Shown here one piece after another: positions 31,230 to 44,769 of a stretch of DNA of 64,000 nt. Made by a program: the position numbers and the translations under genes. This DNA comes from Dioscorea cayenensis subsp. rotundata (lineage: Eukaryota > Streptophyta > Magnoliopsida > Dioscoreales > Dioscoreaceae), in contig NC_052475.1 of NCBI RefSeq assembly GCF_009730915.1, positions 3,162,001 through 3,226,000 of the forward strand, in the 5' to 3' direction. Positions within the stretch are counted from its first letter, which is position 1; every line of letters starts with the position of its first letter. Below the pieces are notes generated by a model. It was not told the DNA's origin, made no database searches, and saw nothing but the letters and a program-made list of their open reading frames with translations.

Positions 31230-31694
31230 TTACGTCTCCGTCAGACCACAAGAGGATCGACACCATATGAATCTATCAGTGTTGATTGCTTTTGTCATAA
31301 AGTCTGCTAGGTTGTCCTTGGTATGGATCTTTTGCATGTTCACTGTACCTTCTTCCACTTTCTCACGAACAAAGTGGTACTGAACTTTGATATGTTTTGT
31401 CTTTGAATGAAATGTTGGATTCCTTGCAAGATGCAATGCACTATGGTTGTCACAATATAGAGTGATGTTCTCTTGTTTATGCCCGAGTTCTTCCAACACC
31501 ATCTTCAACCATACTGCTTCTTTACTAGCTTGTGTAGCTGCTAAATACTCTGCTTCTGTCGTTGACATAGCCACGACTGACTGTAGTTTTGAAACCCAGC
31601 TCACAGCTCCACCTGCTACTGTGAACACATATCCAGTAGTGGATTTGCTTTTATCAAGATTATCTGCATAATCAGCATCAACATATCCACTCAC
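31230..31694 (-). pseudogene. Copia RNase H region
   Basis: The frame contains the copia RNase H hallmarks: ADYADNLDKSKSTTGY, STTEAEYLA and the YCDNHSAL motif. It is separated from the reverse transcriptase by a frame break near 31695-31782. It is part of the minus-strand copia polyprotein. Confidence 0.92.
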
Positions 31695-31781
31695 AGTAAA
31701 GTCAAATCCCCCATAACATAATGCAACATCTGAGGTTCCCTTTATATATCTAAGAATCCTCTTAACAACACTCCAATGCTC

Positions 31782-33330
31782 TCAACCAGGATTCGCCATG
31801 TACCGACTTACCACTCCCACTGCATGTGCAATGTCTGGTCTTGTACAGATTATGGCAAACATTAGGCTTCCCACTGCTGATGCATACGGTACTCGAGGCA
31901 TCTCCATCCTCTCTTCTTCACTGTTAGGACACATACTTGAGGATAACTTGAAATTAACAGAAAGTGGGGTAGAAATTGGCTTACAGTCTTGCATGTTGAA
32001 CCATCGCAAGATCTTCTTTAGATAAGTCTTCTGAGAAAGCCAAATCTTCCTATTATTTCTGTCTCGGTGAATTTGCATCCCTAAAATCTTGTTTGTCGGT
32101 CCCAAGTCCTTTATTTCAAACTCCCTAGCCAATTGTGACTTCAACTCCTTGATACGATCTTTGTTGAGGCCTGCTACCAACATGTCGTCAACATACAGCA
32201 ACAAGAAGACAAAATCTTCTTTTTCAAACCTCTTGGCATATGCAAAAGGGTCTGTATTGAATCTGCTGTATCCAAGGCTCATGATAAAGAAATCAAATCT
32301 CTTGTACCAATATCTTGGTGCCTGCTTTATACCGTACAGAGATTTGTTTAACCTGCAAACCAAGTTCTCTTTACCTTTTTCTTCAAAGCCTTCTGGTTGG
32401 AGCATGTAAATTTCTTCTTCAAGATCTCCATGAAGAAATGCAGTTTTGATATCTAACTGCTCAAGCTGCAAGTTAAATGTAGCACACATCGCCAGGACTA
32501 CTCGGACTGTTGTAAGTCGAACCATAGGTAAAAATATTTCGTTGAAGTCAATACCTTCCTTCTGAGCATATCCTTTCACCACCAATCTAGCATGGTAACA
32601 ATCTACATGATCATCACTATTGCGCTTGATCTTGTAGACCCATTTGTTGCCAATGGGTTTTCGCCCTTGTGGTAGCGACACCAGTTCCCATGTCCTATTT
32701 TTATGAAGAGATTTAATTTCTTCTTCCATTGCTGCCATCCACTGAGATGCATCTGAACTGTTCAGTGCTTTTTAAAGAGTTGATGGCTCTCCATCCTTAG
32801 TTAGAAAACAGTATGCAATATTACTCTCCATAATATAGTCAGAATGCCAACTTGGTGCCTTTCTTGTACGAGTTGACCGCCGAACTTCTGGAACTTCAGA
32901 TTCAGCTGGCTCTTGTACCTTGTGCTCTGGTGTAGCTTCAGCTTCTTTTTCTACCTGTATTGTTGTAGTCTCTGTGCTTTCACCATCTACTTGCTCTTGT
33001 TCTTTATCTTCTATAAAGATAACATCCATGCTGATTACAACCTTATGAGCAGTGGGATCCCATAAGCAGTACCCCTTAATACCATCAGCATATGCTAAGA
33101 ACATACATTTTCTGGATTTGGGATCCAATTTTATAGTTTCTTGGGTATTGTACATTACATATACAGGACTTCAAAATATATGAAGGTTTGAATAATCAAC
33201 TGGCTTACCAGTCCACATCTCCATCGGTGTTTTCAACTCGATTGCAATTGATGGGGCCCGATTCACCACATAACAGGCGGTGCTGGCTGCTTCTGCCCAG
33301 AACTTCTTGTCTAAGCCTGCAGCTCCCAAC
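31782..33330 (-). pseudogene. Copia reverse transcriptase and integrase C-terminal region
   Basis: The reverse transcriptase (32738-31782) starts near the WELV..P.GRKPIGNKWVYK block and contains the catalytic YVDDM motif. Upstream, 33155-32772 encodes the linker that follows the integrase, and 33330-33156 encodes the downstream part of the integrase core (DKKFWAEAASTACYV). Frames are interrupted near 32760 and 33160. Confidence 0.9.
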
Positions 33331-34042
33331 TGATATTCACTACGAAGAGAATTTAGTTGTAGAAGAACAAGTTTCTTATATAAAGAAACTTGAAAAACTC
33401 AGCCACTTGATCAGGAAAAATCACACAAGCACAAGAACACAAGAAAACAGCAAAACATAGAACAACAACCTTATAATAAAAATACCAGACTGTATATAAC
33501 TCGGTTGCCTCTGAAATTCAATACACACAGTGTTAAGATCACGATCAACAACTTCCTTATACAAACTTTGGACAAAAACTCACTCGTTAAAGCTGAAAAA
33601 TTCATACAAGAAGTGGCTTCAAGAAAAAACAGAAAAAACATTCTCACTAAACTTATAAAAACTTTAGAACAACCTTTTATACAAAATATCAGTGACTAAA
33701 ATGAAACAGGTGAGTCATAACTCACGCGTCTGAACCAAATCAACTCCACCGCTCTTCATCCAATCCACTACTCTGCCTCGAACTAACAATATTATATGTG
33801 ATTATCAAATCTCAGCCGTTCATTTCTTCCCAACTCTTTGCTTCTGCATCTGCCTCGAACTTACTCATTTTCCCTGATGAAACCCATCACATCCATTCAT
33901 TTTCTTCCAACCATCAACTAACGAATTTACCTGTAATTTGAACACTTGAAAAGACACAAAAGCCCTTCAAATCAAAACTAATACCACCAGGACAGTTTCA
34001 ACTTTTTCTCAGCATTCTTCAAATCTTCAATCATAACCAACA
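33331..34042 (-). mobile_element. Solo LTR nested inside the copia integrase
   Basis: This 712 bp segment begins TGTTGGTTATG and ends ATATCA on the minus strand. It is flanked by a perfect 5-bp duplication GTTGG (plus-strand CCAAC at 33326-33330 and 34043-34047). Removing it with one copy of the duplication rejoins the integrase frame without loss. It has no coding capacity, as expected of a solo LTR left by recombination. Confidence 0.82.
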
Positions 34043-34574
34043 CCAACATAGCTCTTGTTCTTTCCAACAGAGTTCTATTCATCCGCTCTGCCACTCCATT
34101 TTGTTGAGGAGTGTATGTTGTAGTGAACTGTCTTTTAACGCCTTCTTGCTTACAGAATTCATCAAATTCTTTACCAGTGTATTCTCCTCCATTATCAGTC
34201 CTCAAGCACTTGATCTTCTTGCCAGATTCAAGTTCTACCCGCGCTTTGTAAAATTTGAAGACTTGAAACACATCAGTCTTCCTCTTGATAGGGTACACCC
34301 AACATCTCCTGGAATAGTCATCAATAAATGATACAAAGTAATTTGCTCCTCCCAGGGATGTAACCGGTGCTTGCCACACATCAGAGTGATCCAATTCTAG
34401 AATTGCTTTGCTTCTAGAATTAGATGTGTTGAACTTGAGTCGATGCTGCTTGCTTACAATGCAATGTTCACAAAAGGGTAGTATTACCTTTGTGAGACCT
34501 TGAAGTAGATTCCTCTCTGCAAGAATCTTCATTCCTTGTTCTGACATGTATCTAAGTTTTCTGTGCCAAGTCAT
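34043..34574 (-). pseudogene. Copia integrase N-terminal and catalytic region
   Basis: Contains the zinc-binding H...CEHC block, the first catalytic Asp in FIDDYSRR, the second in LRTDNGGEY and the Glu in QNGVAERMNRTLLER. The frame is cut by the nested solo LTR at 34042. Confidence 0.92.
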
Positions 34575-34622
34575 TGTGCATCTTTCACTTGGACTACTTG
34601 TGGCAACTGAAGCTTCTCCTTC

Positions 34623-35930
34623 TTACAAAGTTTCTCCCTTCAGCATGTATAGATTTGCAGCTATCTTCTCTCTGTTCATGCATACAAGCTCTCCTCGAAT
34701 TATCTTCATGATCTTGTTTTGAACTTCAATTTTGCAACCAAGATCATCAAGTTGTCCTATAGACAACAAATTCTTCTTGAGGCCCTCCACATGTCGGACT
34801 TCTTGGATGGTCCGAACCGTGCCATCGTATATCTTCAGTGTGATGGTGCCAATACCAACGATCTTCAAGGCTTGATCTTTACAGCTGTATACAGATCCCC
34901 CAGAGATAGGTTCATAATGATGGAACCATTCTCTTCTGAAGGTCATGTGAAAAGTGGTTGTAATATCCAAAAGCTATACATCAGTAAATCTTTTATCTGA
35001 TGTAGTTGCTGCTTCACACACCATGGCCTCTCTATCATCTGAAATGTTTGCAATATTCCCTTGAGGATTGTAATCTTTCTTATTTAGACTCCAACAATCC
35101 TTCTTCAAGTGACCTTTCTTGCCATAGCGGTAACACTTGAAAGTCTTCTTACTCCTTGACTTTGATCTACCACGATTGTAGCTTCCACTGGATTCACGTT
35201 CTGTTGGTCTTCCTCTTGTCACCATTAAAGCCTCCGTTTGTTGTGAACTTGCTAGCTTGTCTTCCTTGTTCTTGCGGCGACTTTCTTCCTCCAGAACAGC
35301 AGCTGCAATATTGTCAAAGACTAGACTGTCCGTGGGGACATTATTTGTTAAGTTAATAACGAGTTGATCATACGAATCTGGTAGACTTTGGAGTAGAATT
35401 TCTGCACGTTCACCCGACTCTATTGTATGTCCCAATGATGTGAGTTGGGAAAATAGAGTGTTTAGTGTGTTCATGTGCCCTGTCACTGAAGTAGATTCTG
35501 CCATACGCAAAGTATAGAGTCTCTTCTTAAGGAAAATTTTGTTATGGAGTAACTTGGCCTCGTACAACTTAGTGAGGTGATCCCATATCTCCTTCGCTGT
35601 CTTCTTCTCCGCTATGCTTGATAGAACTCCATCATCAAGTGCCAGATGAAGATCGCCAGCTGCTCCCGTCCCATCTCATTCCACTTATCATCTTTCGACC
35701 TCGACTAGTCTTTCGGTGATGGCACTGAGCGATTGTCCTTCCTCGGGATTGCCTTTTATCTTTAGCTTCCACAGGGTAGAAATTACTCCCACCGAATTTT
35801 TTTCAAATCTCATATTTTTGCCGCCATTGCTTCTATTAGAAATTGCTGCAAGAGCGATGAATCGCCTTTTCAAAAGGTGAATAATTGTCCAACTTATTTT
35901 CTGATGTGGAGGATCCAGTAATAGTGGCAA
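34623..35930 (-). pseudogene. Copia gag, protease and pre-integrase region
   Basis: Pieces in different frames: 35930-35688 and 35567-34974 encode gag, and 34970-34623 encodes the protease/GAG-pre-integrase region (KKNLLSIGQL). The gag zinc knuckle reads CYRYGKKGHLKKDC. The second Cys of the normal C-x2-C is Tyr, another sign of decay. Confidence 0.85.
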
Positions 35931-35986
35931 CCACAGAACATACGATAAGTAGATATATTACACCAAGATCTAGCTCGGATACAACT

Positions 35987-36499
35987 TACTGTAAAATATA
36001 GGACCGAATAGAGCAATACAGTAGCAAAATAAATGAAAATTATGCTGAAAAATAAAGAACACAAAGATGTTACGTGGAAAACCCCTAAATAATTAAGGTA
36101 AAAACCACGGGCAAAAATGGAAGAATTTACTAAGTGGAAAAATTTCAAGAGTTACAAACTTTCTCTAATAACAAGGAGAAAACCAAAACTCTCTCTTATA
36201 CTAGGATATTGGACTAACTCTCAAAATATTTTTCCACACTTTTCTTTTCTTTCTAATTTCCTCTCACTCTCACTTGTTTTCTTCAATTGGTTGTTCACTC
36301 AAATTGTGTGCTGATGGAATGAGAACCTCACATATTTATAGGCCAACTAAAACCACCATTTTCCTTTAACATATGGGCACTAATCCATGGGTTAAGATCA
36401 TGGTTTAGGTAGCTGATGGTTTAAGTAAGCCATTAGTTTCTTTTGATGTGCCATTGGTTTTTTGTTGATGGTCTAAGAGGAGTTAGTTTTGGGCTAACA
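35987..36499 (-). repeat. Copia 5' LTR
   Basis: 513 bp partner of the LTR at 30632-31152. In element orientation it begins TGTTAGCCCAAAAC and ends near CCTATATTTTACAGTA. Confidence 0.92.
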
Positions 36500-36825
36500 A
36501 TTAAGTAATACAAAAATTTATCTAAAACATTAAAATCTTAATTTTACGATATATTTAAAAAAATTTATTTTTATTAATTTTTTTTTATCATCAAATCATT
36601 AATCATGCAAAGAGTTGCTTGCAAGATCACCAAAATAAATAAATAAACAAAAAAAGCACGTGATATAAAGGTCCAAAGATGTCTACCAAACGGACGGTTA
36701 AGATTTGAATCTGAAAATCAACAAGAAAACCGAATCTCAAAGCGGGTTTCACTGTTCTCACCTCCTCCGTTGAAAAGAGGTGGAAGAGCAACGGTGATGG
36801 TCGGAGTGGCGCTGCGAGCGAACCC

Positions 36826-39800
36826 ATGAAGAGCGGCGACGGCGCGGGAGGCCGGAGAGAAATCGCCGGAGGGAGTAGCAGTGGGAGCTCTAATCTCGAG
36901 TCGCGCTTCAACCAGACACTAAGGAACGTTCAAGGGTTTGTTCTCGATCTCCCCTCTTTGGTAGCTCTCACATTGATTAATTCTTCATTAATTCTCATCT
37001 CATGCTCGAATTTTGATCTTCTTGTTGGAAATTTGCACCTGGTTTAGCTAGTTCTACTATTTCATTTCCTGCGATGGGATCTTGGTTTCTATCTGCTTGC
37101 ATTTGATCTGTTTGTTTTAATGATGGGTATAATTCTTTCTGCGGAGATCTGCATCTTTAGCAAAGGGAGAACTTTGTGGTTGAGAGCTTCGTTTATTGCT
37201 TCTATTTATAAGGAATGGATTTATAAATAATTGAGTTCATTGATCAGCAGTGCATTTGCTAACTGGAAAGATTAGATTTGTTTAAATTCTTTGTGGGTTT
37301 TTGAGCCCTAGAATTAGATGAAGAATAGCTGTGCCAATATGTAACATGATATGTGTTTGATGTAGCTAGAGATTGTTCAATTGATTTCATCGTTTCATCC
37401 CTCTGATCCATAACAGCTATCAGGTTTTCTATTTTAGCTGGGAGTTCTTTGAATCTAGTTGATTCAGCCATAAGGAGATTGACAACGAAAACACCGATGT
37501 AATGTCTTAAATTTTCAGACAATCTGATTGAGCAATTCACGGAGAAATTTACTGAAACTAAAGCATCAGATGAAGTAATTTATCCATTCAGAACATCATC
37601 AAATTAACATGAGATATAGCCAGAACACCAATGAAGGGTTGAATACGGCCATACAAGCCATAGATCTAGCTCCAAATAACAGATACTAAGCAGCAGGAAA
37701 TAGCGGCAAGATTAAGAAACAAGCAAAGATGAATAAGATATAGAATTATCTCACAGAGACAACATCCATAACTCCCAACTCCCAACACAAGGCTGGGCCA
37801 AGCTTCACAATCTTCTCCTCCTCTCTTCTTTCTGTCCCCCATCTATATATATTCTTAAGATCATGAGGAAATCCTCATACCAACGATCACCTTGCCTTTG
37901 CCTATTGTTTGCCATCCTTGTCTCATTGCCCATCACGTGCATTGGTTAATTCCCATCAGATGGTTCAGCTTCCTCCACCTGTCTTCCTTTTACGATATGC
38001 TCATCCTGCGGTTGATCGTTACCCACATATCCTCCTATCAATGCTCTCCCCTTTTCTCCACTTGATTGGTGCTTCGACCCCAAAGATGATTCTTCCACTC
38101 TGGGTTCCATTGACTTGTCAACAGCCACGTGACTCTCTTTGACTTCCACCTTGAGCGGATACATGACAGTTTGCTGTTTAAATTATTTAGGACAAGTCTT
38201 CTGTTGAATTAGAATTCCTAGTTCATGAGTGAAGCCTCATTCCATCCAATCTGGAAGAAAGCATTTTTCATATCTGCTTCAAAGTATGACCTTGAAGGGA
38301 ACTTACTCGGTAAAGGTTCTCATTCATTGTAAAACAAACATACTTGGTGAAATATTTTATTTTTAGAAATGAAATCATACTTTCTAAGGTTTAGATGGAC
38401 CATTCTCATTTAAGCCATATCCAATTAAAATGTGTGTTTTATGTTTGGAATTGGACTTCATTCTTTTTTGTCATTTTTTTTTGTTCGTCGACCCAAAAAA
38501 CAGAGCAAGGTATTGGGAGCCTTATAAAAGGGTAGGCATCTCCCAACAAGTGTTTTTGCAAACATAAGGATTTGAACTCGAATCCATGCTTAAGTGACCT
38601 AAGTTTCTACCACTTGGACCAAACCCGTAGGTGACTTGATTCCATTTTACATTTGTGTCTCCAACATATTCATGTAAAATAGACTTCCCAATCACATGGT
38701 AGCATATGGAGGACATATCCCTGTGGAACTTGGAAGTCTTATTTGACATGGTTTATGAGGTTGTTGATCAGTGAAATAGCATGCACGTAAAGATTGAACA
38801 CAATTTGTTCAAGCGAATGTTTGTTTTCTTTTGGTTATTGCTATGAACGGCAACAAGTAGGGGTGGGAGAGCAGCTCTGCAGCAGTGCAGTTCAAAAGGA
38901 TCTGACAGTTGACACACAAATATAACAACCTCTGCTTCTAAAGTTACTAGCCAATCTATTTTCTATATGATGTGAACTTCACTTTGATGGCATGGTATGG
39001 CTAACTCATTTTCAAATGTATCTTTTTGATGCAATGTAGTAAGTTAGCAAGTTTTGTATTGATGGAGCAGGCCCCTGGTGGAAATTCATGACATGTTTGT
39101 TCATATTTCTATTCCTCTTCTTCCCCTGATACTGGCTGAACAGCTGTGTGTTTTCTAGCTAATTATAATTCATTGTTAGTTTTATTTTTTAGGTTACTTA
39201 AAGGCCGAACTTTTCCTGGCAAGGTTTTGCTAACGCGAAAATTTGAACCTCCAAATGTGTGTACTTCACCTGAACACACTGAAGAATTTGAAAGAAGCCA
39301 CTCAGAAAATGACCTTGAACCAAAGTGATTGGGTAGAGATTTCTTCAGAGGTAAGATTAACAAAATTTATGATTCTTGTCTTCTATCTGTTGCTTCATTT
39401 AGATTAACCAGCAAAAGTTAACATATTAGGTGGAGTTTCAACATTCAAGCAACACAAAAACCAATGCAAGTCTTCTAAAATCTAAATCAACACCTTCAAA
39501 GATTGGTAGTATGTCCCCAGATGCTCAGAAATCAGTTTCTGGAGCTAGAGCTACAGACTCGGCAAGAATTGCAAAATTTACAAAGGAATTATCTGGAACA
39601 TCTGTCATAATGGGTGTGTTTTTCCACAACCAACTTGTTTCTTTCTGTACATTTTGGTTATCATGCAGTAAGGACCTAAATAGATTTTCTTTTCATTATC
39701 AATAACAAACTTCCATGACAATGCTTGTCTATGTGTCATGACTAACCTGGTAGCGCTTCAGATAGCATCTTCTAGTGTGCTATGCTGATATAACTATATC

Positions 39801-42800
39801 TGCACTTTTAATTTGTTCAACCTAATAATGCAAATCTCAAAATTACAATACCAATTCCTATGCATCATTAATTCATTGCTTTTATGTTTATGTATCTATT
39901 ATTAGCACTCAATTCCATGATAGAGGATTTGTTCACATCATATCTAAGCCTTGACAGTGAGGCCTTTTTCTCACATGTGCAATTTGGTGGCTGTTTCTTA
40001 CAGGTCAATTATTTATGCTTCTTACATCCAGATTTTTCTGAGATTTTTCTTTCCCTATTTCATGCAGAAAAATTGCGTGAATTAGCTTGGAGTGGTGTAC
40101 CACCATATATGCGCCCTAACATTTGGAGACTTCTTTTGGTAACCTCTTGATGATGATCTCCATTTTTTTAATAGCATTAATTACAATTTACTTATGTCAA
40201 TAATGAAGAAAAAGCACCGAAAAAAAAAAGAAAATTCCTTGGCTATGTCAATTTTATTTTCCTTTTTTGTTTAATATGATACTTTATCTAACTGTTACTT
40301 TACATTTGTCCCTGTGGTTATATTTTCACTGATTTTAATGCTTGAATTTTATGGAGTATTTAAAAAGTATATTTCCTGTTTTGCTTGTATTGTCTGCAAA
40401 TAGATAACATCTTATTATAGATTATTTTATGACACAATGTTCTCTTAAAGCTACCAAAAAGCTGGAACCAGCTTGATAGTCCGTTAATATAAACATGTAA
40501 TCATTATCCAGTGAACAACAAATACGACTATTTTTGCTGGGGACCTTAACTCTATTGTGACCCCAATTTCCTTCATGAAAAAGCTCTCCTTTTAGCTGTT
40601 TTGGCAGTTTAGTGTTTCTCTCCTACGAAAGACTTGGTGTCAAGAGAGTTTTATTTTACAGAATTCAATTTTAATTTTTTTTTTATGAGAAGAAGGGTAT
40701 ATTAGTTTCGATATTCTCTGCAAGGTTGGGTGAATCTAGGTCATATCTTTTTTTCTTTTCTTTTTTATACTCTGTGCATCTTTTCGTTCATGGTATATCA
40801 CTGGTTGTGCACACTTCACTAAAGTGTTTCTGTATGCATTTAAACTAGTATTCTTTAGAATTTTGTTCTTATTCACTAGTATCCCTCATTAAGTGTTTCG
40901 CTGTTTTATTGTAATTTAAATATCAGCTGACAACAGGGGTATGCATCACCTAATTCAGATAGACGGGAGGGAGCTTTGAGAAGGAAACGGCTGGAATATG
41001 TTGACTGTGTCTCACAATATTATGATATTCCTGAAACAGAACGTTCTGAAGATGAGATCAACATGCTACGCCAGGTTCTTAGAGAGGATTAACTTTCTTC
41101 TGTTATTTTCTTCATTCAAACCACCCAGATCCATTCTTTAATTCTGCATCTGTGTTTTGGTGATCAGATTGCTGTTGATTGTCCAAGGACTGTGCCTGAT
41201 GTTGCTTTCTTCCAGCAGGAACAAGTTCAGAAATCTCTGGAGCGTGTTCTTTATACATGGTTAGTTTATGCTGTTTCTGATGCTGGAAGGAATTTTTTAC
41301 ATTTTTGATGTTCTGGTTTTTTGTTGCTTCTTCGTTGGAAATATCTTTCCTGATCATCATCAAAGTAATATTAAGGTCTTGAAGAGCAGAATCAAGTAGA
41401 AGTTGAGAATCTTGGTCGTCTTCTTCCTCATCAATTGCTGTTTACAGTCTCAGAGGATGTTTCTATGCTTAATTGCTGCCTAGTTTATTTTTCGATCCTC
41501 CACTTTCAAATATTGACTAAAATTGACTCATGGTTACTGTATCCATTGTATGTAAACCTTGGACTTTAGTCATGACTGCATTTGATCCTGATCCCTGCTT
41601 GATACGTGGCTAATTCTTTATAAATAACCAGCAAACTTTTTTATTTTAGCAATATGAGACATTCAATGCCTATTCTTCTATCAACTTTAAGCTGCATTGC
41701 AGCAGTAACTTTTATCATGCACTAGCATTATTCAATTCAAGGCAATCTAAGCAAGTAGATCCAAATTTGTTCAGATTGTTTAAATTCCTTCTGTAGGATG
41801 GTACTAGACCATGAGGTGCTAATCTGGTTACATCGGAAAACTCTGCTTAATTACAAGTCATCTTTCTGGCAGATATCTTAATTGTTTGTTTGTTTTCCTG
41901 CAGTTATCCTTATTTGTATGAAAGCTGCACTTATGTTTGAGTTTTCTGATTTTGGATTAATTCGTGCAAAATAATTCTGGGTGATTGATATCGTAATTAC
42001 TTGCTCATTTTGTTTCAATCATCTTTGGTAAAATTCACGATAACAAAGCTAGGAAACTTTTCTGGTATTCATGGTGTATCCATGGAGCTGTAATCCTGAG
42101 TTTTCTTCTTTCAGTTATTAGGTGAGCTGCTGGTTTGTGGCTTCATGAATAACCTCTAAAATGTTTTTCAGGGCTATTCGTCATCCAGCAAGTGGATATG
42201 TTCAAGGCATAAATGACCTTGTCACACCTTTTATGATAGTGTTTTTGTCAGAGTATCTACAGGGAAGCATGGAGAATTGGTTAATTTCTGACTTATCTCC
42301 AGAAAAGATCTCTGATGTGGAAGCCGACTGCTATTGGTGTCTCTCAAAACTTCTTGATGGCATGCAAGATCACTACACATTTGCTCAACCAGGAATTCAA
42401 CGACTTGTCTTCAAACTGAAAGAGCTTGTTCGGCGGATAGATGGTACTCCCTCTTTCCCATCTGACACCTTCTGTGGATAATTTTGTGATTTCTTGGCTG
42501 CATGTTGTAGCAGTGGAAAACAGCACATTTTGCTTATTTCTATCAGTCCAATCAATCCTCACTTGGATTATACATGCAAGGGCGTCCTTAACATAACAAA
42601 AGACTGTCCTTGCAAGAACAAAGCGGCATGTCTGTTAATTTGCATGCTTAGCATGTGAAGTATTTTAGCTCACCTGTTCTCCTACATAGTCTACATTTTT
42701 TTGCATGGTAGAATAGTGTGGAAGAGAAGTATATAATCTACAAAAAGGTCTGGAATGCTAATAGGGGATCTTCTTTTATTTATTTATTTGTTTATTTACT

Positions 42801-44266
42801 CTGCTAAAATTCTTGAGGTTCTGTTAAAGTCTGTCATCAAGTTTAGCTTAATAGTACATAGGTCTCAATTTGTATGCAATGTGAAATTCTAACTCTTCCT
42901 TTTTTATCCCTAAATAATCTTTTGCGGTTGATATAATATATGAAAATGACTTTTACCCATCAAGATTCAGAACAATTATGAAATATGAAAAAAAAACTTA
43001 TGTTTTCTTCTTTTTTCTTAGTAGCTTTTCTCATGTTCCTGGTTTTAACAACGCCATTGGGCCTGGAATTGCATCTCGGTTTTTGTGAAGCAGAGACTAA
43101 TTTCTCAATTTTGTGGCATACCTTCCTTTTTCTGTATCTATTTATTGCATTTCTGACTTATCCAAAATCTATGTACTGATCTTTTTTACCTTTAACCTGT
43201 CAAAGAACCGGTATCCAGACACATGGAGGAGCAAGGGCTAGATTTTCTCCAGTTTGCTTTTCGATGGTTCAATTGCCTCTTGATTCGTGAGGTAGGTCAT
43301 CATTAATTTCAAGAATTTGAGACATTAGTTCTATTTTAGAAGCTATTGTTTCAAACATTACAGATCCCTTTCTGTCTGGTTACACGCTTATGGGATACTT
43401 ATCTGGCCGAAGGTGATTCCCTTCCTGATTTCCTTGTCTACATAGCTGCCAGTTTTCTACTGACGGTAAGACCCACTCCTTAATTACTACTAATTTGAAC
43501 ATTTTTTAAGTGTATTATATTTTGGGTAAAATCTAGAGCAGTTAAACCTCAAAAGTTTGCACTGATAGACTCATTCTTTACCTTGCTCTATATTTTCTGC
43601 TATCCCTTATTTGCCTTGCTTAATTGCCTTCATGCATGCTTCAACAGCCATTGAAGGATGTTATGGGTTCTACTAGACAACAACAAGACTACAGCATTTA
43701 GTCTGTATGTTTTCTTAGGCTGCATTCACTTCTATACCTTATTTCATCCACTGAAATTTAGCTTAACAAATTAGAGAATGTAAAACTGGAGCCTGTTTAC
43801 AAGTCGAATTATATGTTACAGCATTACAACTACCAGTTTTCTCGGTACGGTTAATTTAGTTACATGTTTTTGTTATTAAACTCGACTTGGCTGTATATAA
43901 AAAACTAAGTGGGTCTTCAGAATCCATAAACAACTGATTTAATGGTTTTGGAAAATCAACAAGAAGGAATTTGTCTATTCTATCTCAAAACCTTTACCTG
44001 ATGCCGACTTATTGAACATCTTGCATTGGATAACATCATGTTTATTCAATTGCTTGTTTTCTGCCGACAAATATCTGAAGTGTTGCTATGTCGGTTTCTT
44101 TCAGTGGTCCGATATGCTTCTAAAACTTGAATTCCAAGAGATGGTCATGTTCCTTCAACACTTACCAACCCAGAACTGGACACACCATGAATTGGAGATG
44201 GTTCTATCAAGAGCATTCATGTGGCATGCCATGTTTGATAGATCTCCAAGTCATCTAGCCAGCTAG
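36826..44266 (+). CDS. TBC-domain Rab GTPase-activating protein (GYP1/TBC1D22-like)
   Basis: Exons: 36826-36935, 39193-39350, 39430-39613, 40068-40138, 40937-41074, 41168-41259, 42172-42443, 43206-43291, 43364-43465, 44105-44266, about 457 residues. The TBC domain (about 155-440) carries both catalytic fingers. The Arg finger lies in AVDCPRTVPD (Arg227) and the Gln finger in SGYVQGIND (Gln262), so it should be an active dual-finger GAP that switches off a Rab GTPase on endomembranes. WRLLL and LWDTYLAE are further TBC landmarks. The Ser/Gly-rich N-terminus looks disordered. Exon 2 has a one-base excess: CCAAAGTGAT at about 39320-39329 gives a stop, whereas one A fewer reads on as PSDWVEISSE into exon 3. 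The first intron is 2.3 kb and holds a SINE-like repeat. Confidence 0.92.
38473..38632 (-). mobile_element. tRNA-derived SINE-like element
   Basis: On the minus strand there is an A-box-like TGGTCCAAGTGGTAGA (about 38607-38622). A B-box-like GGATTCGAGTTCAAATCC (38568-38585) follows at the spacing of an internal RNA polymerase III promoter. The element ends in an A-rich tail (T-run on the plus strand at 38474-38482). It sits in intron 1 of the TBC gene. I did not find a clear target duplication. Confidence 0.55.
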
Positions 44267-44769
44267 CTCAGCACAACCAAACCATCTTTAAATTCTGGTT
44301 TGTCCTCTCTCTCTTTTGCTTTCAGTTTTCAAATCTGGTTTTTCTTGGGAGTTATAATAAGTCTATTTGCTAAGATATGTGCTTTCTTTGCCTGTGTTAT
44401 AAGATTTGTATCTATCTTTCAAACCTTCTAAAATTGTTAAGATATGTGTGCTGAATGATCTTGATAAAACATATACTGACATGCATTCTGCACAAATAGC
44501 ATTGATATAGATAATGCTTAAAAACCTAAAGTACAATACATTAGCATCATTTTAATGATCAAATTCCAGAAGAACATTCACTCAAAGTCACTGTTTGAGA
44601 GAGAGAGAGTTAGTTTCATTATCTAAGGCAAAAAAATTTAAACATTTTTTGCTTCATATTGAGTCTACAAAATTCTTCCTGTCTGTGTCATACCAAATAT
44701 ACATCTCTTCCTTTTTTTTTTCCTGTAATCCAAAAATGTTGAAGCCATGATGTTTGTGGCAGAGTTCCT
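44267..44769. other. Convergent 3' region of the TBC and PPR genes
   Basis: The two genes end toward each other 503 bp apart. A short (GA)n run lies at 44596-44610. Nothing coding was seen. Confidence 0.5.

Larger units (their letters stand above)
30632..36499 (-). mobile_element. Ty1/copia LTR retrotransposon, decayed
   Basis: A 5.87 kb element read on the minus strand. It is bounded by LTRs of 521 and 513 bp (TG...CA ends) and flanked on both sides by the target duplication ATTAA (30627-30631 and 36500-36504). Internal order gag, integrase, reverse transcriptase, RNase H identifies Ty1/copia. A degenerate Met-tRNA primer site follows the 5' LTR (about 35970-35986). A purine-rich tract (AAGTGGGAGAAT reversed) precedes the 3' LTR at 31153-31165. 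Frames are broken in several places and a solo LTR sits in the integrase, so it cannot move by itself. Confidence 0.95.

Noticed and set aside
37259-38164. Small open frames in TBC intron 1
   Set aside because: They are short, without domains, and lie between well-supported exons of the TBC gene.
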